A program made the position numbers and the translations under genes. Shown piece after piece: positions 11,819-23,138 of a stretch of 64,000 nucleotides of DNA (position 1 is the first letter of the stretch; every line of letters starts with the position of its first letter). Under the pieces are notes generated by a model that saw only the letters and a list, made by a program, of their open reading frames with translations, was not told where the DNA came from and did not search any database. Location: NCBI RefSeq assembly GCF_019097595.1, contig NC_080734.1:11932392-11996391 (forward strand), in the 5' to 3' direction. The DNA is from Hemibagrus wyckioides. Its lineage: Eukaryota; Chordata; Actinopteri; Siluriformes; Bagridae.

Positions 11819-12069
11819 TAGACTCACTGGTCATTTTAATAGGGACACCTGCACGCCTGCTCATATACTGTATGCAGTTATCCAATCAGCCATCATGTGG
11901 GATCAGCACAATGCAGAAAATCATACAGATACAGGTCAACAGCTTCAGGTTATGTTCACTTCAAACATTAGAAAGCTAGGGGAAATGCGATTTCTATGGC
12001 AGATAGGCTGGTTTTAGTATTTCATAAACTGCTGATCTCTGGGGATTTTTAAACACAACTGTCTCAGGC

Positions 12070-12387
12070 GTTTATACAGAGTGGTACAAAAAAAAAAACA
12101 GAGTGGAGGAGCTGCAGACTGAAACACCACGATGATGAGAAAGATCAGAGGACAATGCCCAGACTGGTTTAAGCTGACAGGAAGGATATAGTCACTCTAA
12201 TAAGCACTTTATAACTGTGGTGAGCAGAAAAGCATCTCAGAACTTTCAACACTTCAGACTTTAAGGTGGATGAACTACAACAGCAGAAGACCATATCCGG
12301 TTACACTTCTGCCAGCCAAGAACGAGAATCTGAGGTTATCAAGGGCACAGACTCACTGAGACAGGACAGTCAATTACCTGAAAAAAA
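12070..12387 (+). pseudogene. Tc1-like transposase N-terminal part, left arm
   Basis: In one frame the left arm still reads pieces such as GEQKSISE (about 12222-12245), then YNSRRPYPVTLLPAKNENLR (about 12278-12337), typical of the DNA-binding half of this Tc1 family. Stops (TAG at 12190, TAA at 12201) and the sudden end at the palindrome centre show it is dead. The DD34E catalytic half is absent. Confidence 0.7.
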
Positions 12388-12396
12388 TACAGGTGA

Positions 12397-12720
12397 TTTT
12401 TTCCGGATCTTCAATTATCCAGGTTAGGAGAGTCTGTGTCCACAATGGACTCAGACTGCTGTTCTTGGCTGATGGAAGTATAATCTGATCTCAATACTCT
12501 TCTGCTCTTCTGTTGTAGCTTTGTACATTCTGAGGTGCTTTTCTGCTCACTATAGTTGTAAAGAGTGATTATGAGTTACGAATTTCTTCCTGTTAGGTTG
12601 AGCTAATCTGGCCCATTTTCTTCTGACCTGTCTCATCAGCAAGGTATTTCCACCCACAGAACTGTCAGTCACTCAATGTTTTGTGTAAAAATCCCAGGGG
12701 ACTAGGAGTTATTGAAATAC
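12397..12720 (-). pseudogene. Tc1-like transposase N-terminal part, right (inverted) arm
   Basis: On the minus strand this matches the same coding segment as the left arm, for example GAGCAGAAAAGCACCTCAGA from 12533-12552 and the reverse of CTGTTCTTGGCTGATGGAAG at 12458-12477. It is more decayed, with deletions relative to the left arm. Confidence 0.65.
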
Positions 12721-12939
12721 TCAAACCAGTCCATCTGGTATAAACAACCATGCCAAAGATCACACTTTTTGTTCGTTCTGATGTTGGAGTGAACGTTACC
12801 TGAATCTCTTCACCTGTATCTGCATGATTTTATGCATTGCACTGCTGCCACTTGATTGGCAGATTTGAATGAATGTTGCATGAATGTACAGATGTACAGG
12901 TTTTGCCTAATAAATTGGATAGTCTTGCGAAATAAAATA

Positions 12940-13497
12940 CAGTGGATCCATACGAATCCCCTCACTTACGAATTTTCGCCTTAAGAATTTAAATTTTGCA
13001 AGAAATTTGCATCGGCATATGAAGCATTTTCGGCATATGAATGAACCGAACCGAACGCCAGCTGAAACCGGGGTCCATTCAAAACTTGTTTGCATCAGTG
13101 CCAAAATTCGCATAGCCAACCAAATTTTACACATTTTTTTCAGTCAGCAAAAGCTGTTTCGAAAGACTCAACCCATGATACCAACATTGCCTTTTGCATG
13201 AGTTCAAAATCCAGGTGATTTTCCACACGTTTTTTTGTTGAAAGATTGGTGGTGTGGGTGGTCTGTTCTATTTTTAATCCAAGCTTGGTATCATGACTTC
13301 CTGTGAGGACCCTTAACATGAAATGCTTGGCTTGGGTCAGTTCATTGTAAGCAGCCATACAGTTTACTTAGGCTTCGTATTGGCAATACTGGAAATATTT
13401 TTGGGTGGCTGGAACGGATTATCTGTATTTACATTAAATTTGTTTCACAATACAAGTTTTTGCCTTAAAATTAAATTTGTAGGCCAAAGTTCCACTG
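12940..13497. mobile_element. Non-autonomous TA-flanked MITE (pogo/Tigger-like)
   Basis: The element begins CAGTGGATCC at 12940 and ends with the inverted CCACTG at 13497. TA lies directly outside on both sides (12938-12939 and 13498-13499), the expected Tc1/mariner/pogo target duplication. Sub-terminal sequence is AT-rich, with repeated 'TACGAATTTTCGCCTTA' and 'TTTTTGCCTTAAAATTAA' motifs in opposite orientation near the ends. There is no transposase; short frames on either strand are chance. The CAGTGGA terminus resembles fish pogo/Tigger-type MITEs, but the superfamily is inferred from termini alone. It starts about 14 bp after the fold-back element. Confidence 0.7.
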
Positions 13498-13499
13498 TA

Positions 13500-14130
13500 A
13501 ACTATTAAGTTGTTCAGCAGTGCAAGTGCAAAATCACTAATTATAACAGATGGTGCGACATTTAATTTTGCAAGATATACGACTCTATAGTAAGTTTCTA
13601 GGCATAGTTTAAGTCTTGGACTAAATAACAGTGTCAGTGACGGACAGCCAGCAATTTCACAAACATTTTCCTAAACACAATTCCAAAAACACTTTATTGT
13701 GTGTTCTTATTGACTGAAAGCAGCAGGGAAAATAAGACATAACACAGTGGAATGTTGTGCAGTAACTAAGTCAGTATCAGGTGTTAGTCAGAGATCATGA
13801 GATCATTTCAGCATAGCAGAATTAATGAATCCATTCTACTTTTTGTATTAGTAGGTTCTAACATACCTTAGCAGATTGTACTGCACAATAATATTCATTA
13901 TTGTCTTTACTCAGTAATGAAGTGATGCATATTTACATTATTTATTTGACTGAACTATAGCAGCATATAAATCAAATATATTTCTATACAGTCCCCAGTC
14001 CCTGCCAGAGCGTGTTTTTAGCTCTGTGAGCGGATTGTAGAAGTGAAGCTTAAGGCTACTGAGACCGAAAGCTCCGTTATGGAATAAAATTTGTGGAATG
14101 AGTCAAACATGGTGTGACATTTGCGCTTAT
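13500..14130. other. AT-rich non-coding stretch
   Basis: No repeat, exon or RNA gene recognised. Confidence 0.4.
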
Positions 14131-14275
14131 TTATTTGGCAGACACTTCAATCCAAAGTGACTTGCAGGTGAGGCAAAATCCAATCTAAACACGTGTGAGT
14201 GCGGCAGTGGCTCTCTGGCAGTCCTGGGGTTTAATATCATAACCAACATTGCCAGTTGCACCTGCTTAACATATG
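14131..14275 (-). mobile_element. tRNA-derived SINE remnant, minus strand
   Basis: TTTGGCAGACACTTCAATCC AAAGTGACTTGCAGGTGAGG is the reversed 3' end of the same SINE type as 7337-7500. The GGGGTTTAATATCATAACCA region is the decayed reverse of its B box. Confidence 0.55.
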
Positions 14276-14902
14276 AGCCTATAGCTGAATGTTGCATAGA
14301 ATGAGTAGAATTTTCTTTGCACCAGAGACTGACAAGGCATCGTTAGAAGTGATTCATGACGTGATTTGGAGATCAGAACGTTGGCTCACAGTCAACCAAT
14401 CAGTAAAACAAATGGACATAAACATGAAATACTACATGGGAAGAAACAGCTCCTGTCTTCCTCAGTGTCTGATTTTATTCAGTGTCCTCCTGCCTGTCAT
14501 ACAGTGTTCTTAGTACAAGCTGCAAAGTTCTGTTTTGATATTCTGGAAAATCTGATACAATAACATTATATTAACATTTATTGATAATACATTGCCAATA
14601 ATCTTAATCGCCCTTATTCACCAAATAATAATACCAAATCATGCAGGTTGCATAATAAAACTCATGTGTGGTTGAAGTGTCAATTCAAGTGACACAAAAT
14701 CTTCAATTTGCAATTAAGTAATCAGAACAATCTCAGGGTCATTAATCATTTTAGCAGAGTTAATCAGAATTTCACATGTGAACCTTGTATATAAGTATAG
14801 GTGTTCAAAGACTGGATATTATAAAATTTTTGAGGTAATTAATCTCATATGAACAAGATGCGTTGTTATTCCTTTTCTTAACCTGTTTTTCAGTTTGTCA
14901 TC

Positions 14903-14928
14903 ATTCATCCATCCATCCATCCATCCAT
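14903..14928. repeat. (ATCC)n microsatellite
   Basis: Six units of ATCC followed by degenerate ATC(A/T) sequence to about 14970. Confidence 0.9.
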
Positions 14929-16177
14929 CAATCTATTTATCAATCCATCCATTCATTTATCAGTCCATATTCTCCGCCACTTATATTGTACCCTACACAG
15001 CACTTGCTTAAATTGGGGTGTGCGTCATATAAATTATATGTACATGTGTATGATATGTAAATAAAGGAATAGTGGGTGGGAGCTAAAGCTGATTCTTCCA
15101 AGAGACAAACTAAAGCTTGTTTCTTCCAAGTGTTGATGAATAAACGCCAGCGTGGTCTTTGACATTTTGTGCTAGCTGTGGAAAGAGCTCACTTTGCTCG
15201 TTGCTATAAATATCAAGTCATATTGAAGTTAACCCAATGATCCCTTCGGTTTATATGTGACATTACAGTGTATTTCTGCAGGGTCCAGTGATGATGGACC
15301 ACAAAGGAAAAACCACCAATTATCTCCTTCTATTCTTGATAACTTTGATTATATTCTTTCAAAAAATATAAAGAAAATCAAAATGCATTTCTAGTTAGCT
15401 TAAATGCTGTTACTCTGCACGTGATAGCTTTGCACTTTTTACAGAACTGAAAAGTTTTGTTCTAGCTGAAGATGCTACTAAGTACAGGTATATGTTTTAA
15501 GTTATAACATAACTCTGAAGAGCTCATCAACAAGCCTTCCCTGGTGTGCAATACACACTGTGCATCATTTTCTTCTAGTTTTACATTTTATTAAAGAAAT
15601 ATCAGCTATTTTTCATAAACACCATAGCATCAGTTCTATATTGCTTTTTACCTCCTAAGGCTATTGGCAAACAGAAAGCTGATGTGGTTAAAAAAAAATA
15701 ACATTAAAGTAGCACATTTAAGTGTGACAGAGTACACACCAAGATCTCAAATGCACAATTATCACTGCACTCAAAGAGATAATATTTTCTCAGGTATCTT
15801 CTCAGGTTAGTTTTTTTTTTGTTATACAGCCAGCTAAACGGAAACATAATGGATGTTCATTAATATGACTTAAATCATCACAGAAATTCTTTACAATCCT
15901 TTACTTCCTTATTGTTGTTTTTTTCTTCTCATTTTGTAAAGCTGCAAAGGCAACACACTCACACCACACACTAGACACATTTTGCCTGATGTCTGCTGCC
16001 AGCAGCCGCAATGCATTATGGGCCTCGATAGACTCATAGGAGAGAAAGAATCTCTCCAATTACTGCATGATTGTGTGGAAACCCGACTGCTCTCTCCAGT
16101 GAACTCCTCCAAGTGACCCCTCGCTCATCGGGAAGCACGCCAACGGGATTCCCTTTAGACACTTGGCCATGAAAACA

Positions 16178-16207
16178 AACACACACACACACATACGCAC
16201 ACACACA
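16178..16207. repeat. (CA)n microsatellite
   Basis: CA tract with one TACG interruption. Confidence 0.9.
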
Positions 16208-16354
16208 AATGGTAGGACACACTTTCACTGTTGGTCTGGTCATTCCGAACATGGTGAATAAGAGAAAGCGAATAACGTGATGTGGATAGTGGTGGTAAAG
16301 ATTTGATAATGGGGATAGAAACACATTTTTGGAATAATCAGTAGCGAACACAGT

Positions 16355-16364
16355 AGTGTGTGTG

Positions 16365-16395
<31 letters not shown>
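16355..16395. repeat. (GT)n microsatellite
   Basis: GT tract of about 20 units with one TT interruption. Confidence 0.95.
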
Positions 16396-17672
16396 CACTC
16401 CATGACAGATCCATGGCAGAATCTTAAACCACCATAATACTGACTATTAGTGGTCATAGTCATAGTAATGGTACTATTTTGCTATATTCAGTGTAGCTAT
16501 AAGTAGAGATTTATCATGATAACTGGAAAGACTTGCCAGATGTGGCTATGCTAAGCTAGCTAGCTAACATTACCGGCTTATTGTGATAGAGGAGAAATTC
16601 ATGTACAGTATATTGCAACGTCAGGTAAATTAGGACAGTTTAACTTAGCAGGATTTATTTTCTGGTCTAATGAGTAAAAGTCAAAAAATTTATTTTATTA
16701 TTATTTGTTAAGCCACATGTTATGGCACTGTGTAATAGAAACAATTTAATGATTTAACAGACTAAAAAAAATTGTACTTGGCAAATAGATACAATGACAT
16801 GTACTTTGATTAGGTTGCAAATTTCTAATATATTGTAGCAATATACAAATAAATATAGTAATTCTAATGAAATTAGCATTTGTTAAAGCATAAACATATT
16901 TTAATAATTTAATAATTTTCACTCAATTTAATCATGTCCTATGCTTCAGGTTACTCAGACGATCAAATAGAATAAGTGGAGACAGGAACAGATAAGAGAT
17001 ATGTGCATGGATGCAGCTGTGGTGAAATGATGCACTGATAGATTTTATGTCCATTAAATATTATTTTTATGAAGCATCTTAATAAGCAGAGTAACAAGGT
17101 AGATGGAAAATATAGAAAGTTTCTTAAGCCTGTTAATGAATATTGAGAGATTTTCGCTTTGTGTTCATGTTAATTTTCAAGGCTGACAGTGTTTTGTGTT
17201 ATGCAACTCCTAGAAATAAATTCTAAAACATTACTTGTCCTTGGATGTTGTGATTTGCACTTTATCTGTTCATAATGAATTTTATAAACGATTGCTTGTG
17301 AATTTTAAAAATATTAAAGATTAGCTATACAAAATGAAGTGTACAGTGCTACATGGCCAAGATCTTAATATGTCTTAATATGTCGCTACAGTGTCTAATG
17401 GTAGAACATGAATAAGGATCTGCAGAGGATTTAGGATTTCTTCCAAGTCTTTTCATCAAAATGACTTATAATGACATTGAAATTATTTATTGATGTTGTA
17501 ATAACAGTGTTACAAAAATTTTTAAACGTTTCATTGTGGAGGAAAGTAAACAAACATCATTAAAAAAATTTTTTTTAGTCAGATAGTCAACACTTTCAGG
17601 AGATCAGAAACGTACCATGTTTACTGGACCATGTGATAAAGTATTTTGTTTTATTAATAGTAATAAAATGTA

Positions 17673-17960
17673 GTCAAGTCAAGTCAAGACAAGTCAAGAA
17701 GCTTTTAGTGTCAAGTCAACCACATATAGCTGACGCAGTACATAGTGAAATGAAACAGCGTTTCTCCAGGACCCTGGTGCTACATAGACAACATACAACA
17801 TATTATTACAAAACAGAAACAACAACACAGAGCTAAGGACAGACGTTTGTCCTAGCTACATAAAATGCAACGTGTGCAAGACAGGAAGTACAAAAAAACA
17901 ACACAAGACAGGACACATAGCGCCAAAAAACATGTGCAGATTGTTGTAAATAGCGTGTAA
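17673..17960 (-). repeat. Retroposon 3'-end-like repeat, minus strand
   Basis: It begins with a run of TCAAG units (AGTCAAGTCAAGTCAAGACA), then AAGCTTTTAGTGTCAAGTCA, ATAGCTGACGCAGTACATAG and GAAATGAAACAGCGTTTCTC. The reverse of this body is found in plus orientation at 34500-34592 with its AATGACAATAAAGCTTCTTG tail. The short tandem tail is typical of a LINE or SINE 3' end, so the element runs on the minus strand. Related but different 3' ends lie at 33073-33312 and 40109-40680. The exact family is not named. Confidence 0.6.
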
Positions 17961-19219
17961 ACAAATCTGATCTGAACAAGAATTCACCCTAACATTTTGT
18001 CATATTTAGTATATTAGTATATACCTTGTGCTCATAACTGTATGTGATTGCCTGGTGCTCTTTTGGTGTCTCTGTAGTTTTAGAGGTTAGTAAGTAGAAA
18101 TTGTAAATAAATAGTTTGGGTTGTATGAATTTAAGATAATAAATGGCAGCAAGACACATTGAGCTCTGATGCAGCCTCATGTATTTAATCAGCTTAAGTT
18201 CAGACCCATACTTAAAGCTCCATTTCTGAATCAGGAATGGTTCGGTCTTATGAAATGTGATTATCCGGCATTAGATCACAGTTCTTTATTGACCTCCTTG
18301 AGTTTACTGGACATGGTGGCATTGATTAGTCTCAACATTACAGGAACTGTTTTCCATCGGATGTAGGGTCATCACAGAATTTCATACATTTGTTTATTCA
18401 TGATTCAATGTGATGTAATTTATAGGTGTACAATAAATACAATGTAATACAGGATTGTGAAAATAGTAAAATACACTGGAATGAGTTTCCATCACAGGGA
18501 CTGGTTGCACATAGGCCTTTACTGGGATCGATAGGCACATGGGCCGTAGTTCATTTCCTAGCACTTTAACGTTCATAATGCAAGCAATTAAATTAACATT
18601 AAAAAAAAGTATTTATTGCTGGTTCATTTCCATCAACTTGTTTTTTGCACAAAAACTGTTTTATGTAAAAATGGAAACATATCCTGCAGTAAAATGCTGT
18701 AACAATTTTGATTTATTAAGGATTTTCACGAAGAATTTAATGTTTATTGAAAACTGTGTTTCTTATCACAAGAAACTGGTCTTAATGTGTTGTAGATTCC
18801 CTCGTGATGTACCTCGAGTTATCATCTATAATTGAATTCAGAAAGGTTCTTGACTCTCCATAGTCCAGCTGTGATTCTCTGCTGGTTTCTTGTAGAAGAG
18901 GTGTATAATGAGGATAGTTCAGTGTTTTATCCTGTCAAAAATTTTTCTACTATAGATTTACAAATTTGCACACTGACAAATGACCTGTATTTTTACATTT
19001 GTCTATATATATGTTTTAATATTACTGCCAATTGCTGATTCTGTGGCCTACATTACCAAACACTTTAAAGCATAAATCATCTTGGATGATTTACCAAACC
19101 TGTGCTGTGTATGTTAATGTTAACAGCATCATTGCAGGGTATATCTTCATATCTTCTCTTTCTCACTGTATTGTCAGCCCTGTGTTTGATCTGAGCTGTT
19201 AGAAACTCAGAGCACACAG

Positions 19220-19253
<34 letters not shown>

Positions 19254-19274
19254 ACACACACACATACACACACA
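19220..19274. repeat. (CA)n microsatellite
   Basis: About 15 uninterrupted CA units, then CTTACA and CATACA interruptions. Confidence 0.95.
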
Positions 19275-20014
19275 GTGCAAAATATGTACATGTCCAATCA
19301 AGCTTGGCAGCGAGGGTCAAACTGCATCTGCACAGGAAGGGCACATATCATTAAAATAATCCCAACTTACACCAAGTGCTATATTTCATCACAGAGTCAA
19401 GACAAGAAAAGCACCAGAAGGCAAAGAGACAAGAAGGATTGAAAATAATAAGTGGCAGGGGTTTATCTTAAAGTAGGTATGGAAATAGACAGTAAGATTA
19501 ATAATTTATTTCTGAATCAAATTATTATTTCTTTTCAGTTTTTTAAAGGTTTTTCAGAAAACTGATTCAGCTCACCAGCTCAGATCCATGAAAAATCATC
19601 ACTCTACAACTTTAGACATGAAAGAAAAAAAGCGCCAGCAATCAATCAGTATGGAGAGAGAATGAGAAGGACGTTTATTTGTTTTCTAATTTGGTTGGAC
19701 ACTAGTGAGTGATAGAAGCCAGTTGATCCTCATTATGGAATTTTTTGCTGTTACCCAGTTGAAATGTTTTTTAATCCCATGGTAACTAAAGGAAAGTCTT
19801 GGTTTATTTTTGTTTTTCAAACGCTGTTTGTGTATGTGTGTGTGTGTATGCGAAACTTGTGTATTATCCAGGTACTACAGTTCCTGCTTTTATTATCAGC
19901 AGGTCTGGAGATTTCTAAGCTCACAACACTTATGGTTAGCTATGGAACAGGACATTATATTGCTAAAGGCCTGGATTATTAATGATGTTGATCTGATGAA
20001 TTCTTCTCCTGCCT

Positions 20015-20060
20015 GTGTGTGTGTGTGTGTACTGTATGTGTGTGTGTGTGTGTGTGTGTG
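20015..20060. repeat. (GT)n microsatellite
   Basis: Two GT runs separated by ACTGTAT. Confidence 0.95.
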
Positions 20061-21259
20061 AGTGAGTTACTTGAAATGTACTAGATGTCCAAATTGTTTT
20101 GCTCAGCATCTGCATTCGCATAAATTGTTCAGTCTCTCATATGTTCATTTTTATAGAGGCATTATGTTTAGTGATTAAACAAATCAACTAACGGCAGCAA
20201 GCTGAACATTTCATTCGATATCAGTAAGGCATGTAAAAGCAAGTGTGTGTTTATATCATACCTAAAACTAAAGGATGTAAAGGAGGCAGTTGAACTGTGG
20301 TATCCATCCTTCTTTGTAATATAATTTATATATTTATATTTATATGCTTCATATTTCATTTGCTTGGTTGGACAGCTTGATTACATTCTCCTTGCATATA
20401 TATTTGAGTTTGTTGTTGTTTTGTTTGTTTACTTAGTTTTACAGCGAAAGAATAAAGTGCAATACAGCTGTTTTGTTCCATGTCTTATGCAATGAAATGA
20501 GTGTGCAAAGAATTGATTGGTAAAAAATTACAATTCCATTATTAAGTAAAATCAGCATGGTTATCAATTCCTCTAGGTCTAAATTGTAAAATAATTAGAG
20601 TTTACTCTCCTGCTCATTCTCCCAGGTTCCTTTCATAGAGAAATTGCTTTCAAATGCCACATTACTGTTATTCTCAGTTGCACTGTGGAGTGTGGCCACA
20701 TTTTACCTTCAGCAAACAATTGCCATGCTTTATCATAGGAAAGAACCGTTTCAGTCCATTCTTGCGAGAAAGAAAAACACAACTATGGTTTCCGTCAGGG
20801 TTTCAATGCCAATTTTAAATTTGAGCTTAACCTGATTGTTAAATATTATTAATGACATATTGTAAAAGTTTAGATAAAGTGAAGGAGTGATAAATGAGCA
20901 TGGAAACAGGGTGCTTGGTGTAAATAAGGATAAGCAACTGTAGATTTCAGTTCTTTCACTGTAAACTGCAGTGAGGTTTACTAAATAGTAACATAGCAAC
21001 ATGGGCAATTTCTTTGTTTACATTAAAGTGCAATGTAGTGGTGTAGAACTGTGACATACTGTCCCACACTGTCATACACAACCAAGAGTGAATGTTTACA
21101 GTCACTGAGAGTTTTATCCTGGCTGATAACTGCTCAGTTTTCTAACATTGCTTGTTAAATTAAAGGTACCACAGATGGTGAACGATTTTGACAAGGCCTA
21201 CTGTTGAGTAGAGTAGTAGGTGGTTTGAGATGCAGCCCATGACTGTGTCTGTGTGGTGG

Positions 21260-21300
21260 GTTTTTTTTTTTTTTGTGTGTGTGTGTGTGTGAGAGAGAGT
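21260..21300. repeat. Poly-T / (GT)n / (GA)n compound tract
   Basis: A 14-T run followed by GT and GA units. In copy 2 (about 24188-24227) the run lengths differ slightly, the first length difference between the duplicates. Confidence 0.9.
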
Positions 21301-22031
21301 AAATGTCGAGCTGTGAGATGTGAAAGAGAAGGTGGGAGATAAACAGTTATTGCAGCAAATGATACTGAAATAAAATTTAATACTACTGCAGTAAATAGAA
21401 GGTCAAATGTAAAGAGTTGTACTAATGGTATACAATTTCTGGCACAGCTCATCAGTATATGTGTGTAAAAGGATGAACTATAAAAGTAAGACTATAGATC
21501 TGGATAAGTGGGAGTGGAAACAAAGTATACTGAATAAATGATGATGCAGCGAGTTTGTAGAGGAAAGGTGATGGGTTTTGCAGGATGAGCTGATATACCA
21601 ACTCTCCTTATCATATATATCACAGTCTACCCAGGCATCTTATCTGTCTCCCATTTGCTGCAGTATTTAGTGTCAAATAAAACTGTTCTAAATGTTAATT
21701 GCTCAAATAAAGTCTGCTGTAGGGACTCAGTGTATTCTGTAGTGTTTGACTCAGATTGGCTCATAATGCTGAGCTGAAACACTTCCAAACAACGTTTCTA
21801 AAGCTGTTCTCTACATTTTGATTCAAAACTGAATTAGATGTTTGAGCTCTTATGTTGGAAATCAGTCAAAGTGTGGATTATGAGTGGGCGATAAAATATA
21901 TGACAATATTCTGGGACGTTTCTACAGAATGCAATATGTATTATGTAAGTAGGTTTGATAACAAACAGCAAAATGGTTGTGTGAATACAATGAAAACAAA
22001 AATTGTGTGTGTGTGTATATATATACATATA

Positions 22032-22500
22032 CAGCTCTGGAAAAAAAAGACCACTGCCCAATCTCCAGATTTGAACCCTATTGAAAACCTCTGGAATGTC
22101 ATCAAGAGGAAGATGGATGGTCACAAAGCTGAGCTGTTTGCTTTTTTTGCAAAAAGAGTGGTATAAAGTTCCCCAACAGCAGTGTGAAAAACTGGTGGAG
22201 ATCATGGAGCCAAAACGCATGCAATTCGGGGTTATTCCACCAAATACTGATCTCTTAATGTTATTTAACCAAAGCATTAATACAATTTGTTTACAGATTA
22301 TTTGCATTTTGTTTTATTTGAGTTATTAAAGCTCTGCAAATACTGCATGATCTTGGGTTATTTTAATGTGTTGTTATTTCCTTTAAATATGCACTCTAAA
22401 TAACAATAGTTATATTTTGAATTTAGGAGAAATATTGTCAGCAGTTCACAAAAAATGAAACAAAACTGTTCATCTCACCAATATATGAACCTGTAAGAAA
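22032..22500 (+). mobile_element. Tc1/mariner 3' fragment (Tc1-A family), copy 1
   Basis: It begins with a terminal repeat, CAGCTCTGGAAAAAAAAGAC, directly after TA (22030-22031). It then jumps straight to the C-terminal third of a transposase, so most of the 5' part is missing. After the coding relic come about 200 bp of AT-rich 3' flank, cut off by an AT microsatellite before a recognisable right terminus. The CAGCTCTGGAAAAA terminus is typical of a widespread fish Tc1 family. Confidence 0.8.
22059..22306 (+). pseudogene. Tc1-A transposase C-terminus, frameshifted (copy 1)
   Basis: The first frame gives QSPDLNPIENLWNVIKRKM. The E in NPIEN is the third catalytic acid of the DD34E triad. The frame ends at a TAA (22164-22166). 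The rest of the protein (EWYKVPQQQCEKLVEIM) continues in the next frame, so there is a one-base frameshift at about 22150. The first two catalytic aspartates are absent through the internal deletion. It is dead. Confidence 0.8.
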
Positions 22501-22508
22501 AAAACAAA

Positions 22509-22512
<4 letters not shown>

Positions 22513-22563
<51 letters not shown>

Positions 22564-22569
22564 ATATAG
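22513..22569. repeat. (AT)n microsatellite
   Basis: About 25 AT units with two ACAT interruptions, lying between the Tc1-A and Tc1-B relics. It is 2 bp shorter in copy 2 (about 25438-25492). Confidence 0.95.
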
Positions 22570-22584
22570 AGCACGAGATATTGC

Positions 22585-23138
22585 CACTGGACCACCAATC
22601 AAGCATAATATTAGGACCACTGACAGGTGAAGTGAATAGCACTGATTATCTCCTCATCATGGCACCTGTTAGTGGGTGGGATATATTAGGCAGCAAGTGA
22701 ACATTTTTTGTCCTCAAAGTTGATGTTAGAAGCAGGAAAAATGGACAAGCATAAGGATTTGAGCGAGTTTGACAAGGGCCAAATTGTGATCGCTAGACGA
22801 CTGGATCAGAGCATCTCCAAAACTGCAGCTCTTGTGGGGTGTTCCCGGTCTGCAGTGGTCAGTATCTAACAAAAATAATCCAAAGAAGGAACAGTGGTAA
22901 ACTGGCAACAGGGTCATGAGCGGCCAAGCAGCCTCATTGATGCACGTGGGGAACGAAAGCTGGCCCATGCGATCTGATCTAACAGACGAGCTACTGTTGC
23001 TCAGATTGCTGAAGAAGTTAATGCAGGTTCTGATAGAAAGGTGTCAGAATACACAGTACATGACGGGTCGTGGCTGTTTTGGCAGCAAAAGGGGGACCAA
23101 CACAATATTAAGCCATAATATTATGCCTGATCAGTGTA
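22585..23138 (+). mobile_element. Internally deleted Tc1-B transposon, copy 1
   Basis: Both ends are present. The left terminus has AAGCATAATATTAGGACCAC and the right has CCATAATATTATGCCTGATC, inverted relative to each other. The element is about 554 bp, against about 1.2-1.3 kb for a full family member. The deletion joins the DNA-binding region (ending at the codon 23059-23061) to the last codons of the transposase (GACGGGTC... at 23062). It is non-autonomous, though ends that a transposase could bind may remain. It is the same family as 1-186. Confidence 0.85.
22741..23061 (+). pseudogene. Tc1-B transposase N-terminal DNA-binding region (copy 1)
   Basis: From ATG at 22741 the frame reads [20 protein letters not shown] and then [19 protein letters not shown], a helix-turn-helix of the paired type used by Tc1 transposases to bind terminal repeats. 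Three in-frame stops follow (22867, 22876, 22975). The reading frame is otherwise kept to EYTVH at 23047-23061, where the internal deletion starts. There are no net frameshifts, so point mutations, not indels, broke this part. Confidence 0.85.

Larger units (their letters stand above)
11819..12926. mobile_element. Fold-back element of two inverted Tc1-like 5' halves
   Basis: The left arm (11819-12387) is the 5' half of a fish Tc1-like transposon on the plus strand: terminal repeat (GACTCACTGGTCATTTTAAT), 5' leader (CCAATCAGCCATCATGTGGG, TTCAGGTTATGTTCACTTC), then the transposase DNA-binding region. The right arm (12397-12926) is the reverse complement of the same half, ending CCTAATAAATTGG. 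Both arms stop at the same point of the transposase, just before the catalytic core, and only TACAGGTGA (12388-12396) separates an A run from a T run at the centre. Arm identity is roughly 70-75 percent by eye, with indels. No catalytic domain is present, so mobility would need an enzyme from another copy. A transcript across it could fold into a hairpin with arms of more than 500 bp. Confidence 0.85.
14276..17672. other. Non-coding stretch; microsatellites and a GC-richer island
   Basis: Only simple repeats are recognised: ATCC at 14903-14928, CA at 16178-16207 and GT at 16355-16395. Bases 15990-16170 stand out by balanced composition (CAGCAGCCGCAATGCATTAT, CCTCGATAGACTCATAGGAG) and lack repeat hallmarks. 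They may be a conserved regulatory element or an unrecognised exon. A 126-residue minus-strand frame at 16034-16414 runs through both dinucleotide tracts and is not credible as a gene. Confidence 0.35.
17961..21105. other. Non-coding stretch with dinucleotide tracts
   Basis: No exon recognised. It carries a CA tract (19220-19274) and GT tracts (19829-19848, 20015-20060). Overlapping short frames at 18169-19038 and 20644-21008 are AT-driven and occur on both strands. Confidence 0.4.

Noticed and set aside
16034..16414. 126-residue minus-strand frame
   Set aside because: It reads through GT and CA microsatellites, giving Thr-His and Val-Cys runs. Only its last part overlaps non-repeat sequence, and no domain is visible.
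21834..22307. 157-residue minus-strand frame (and its twin at 24761-25234)
   Set aside because: It is the antisense of the Tc1-A transposase relic and 5' flank. It appears twice only because of the tandem duplication, so identity between the twins is not evidence of coding selection.
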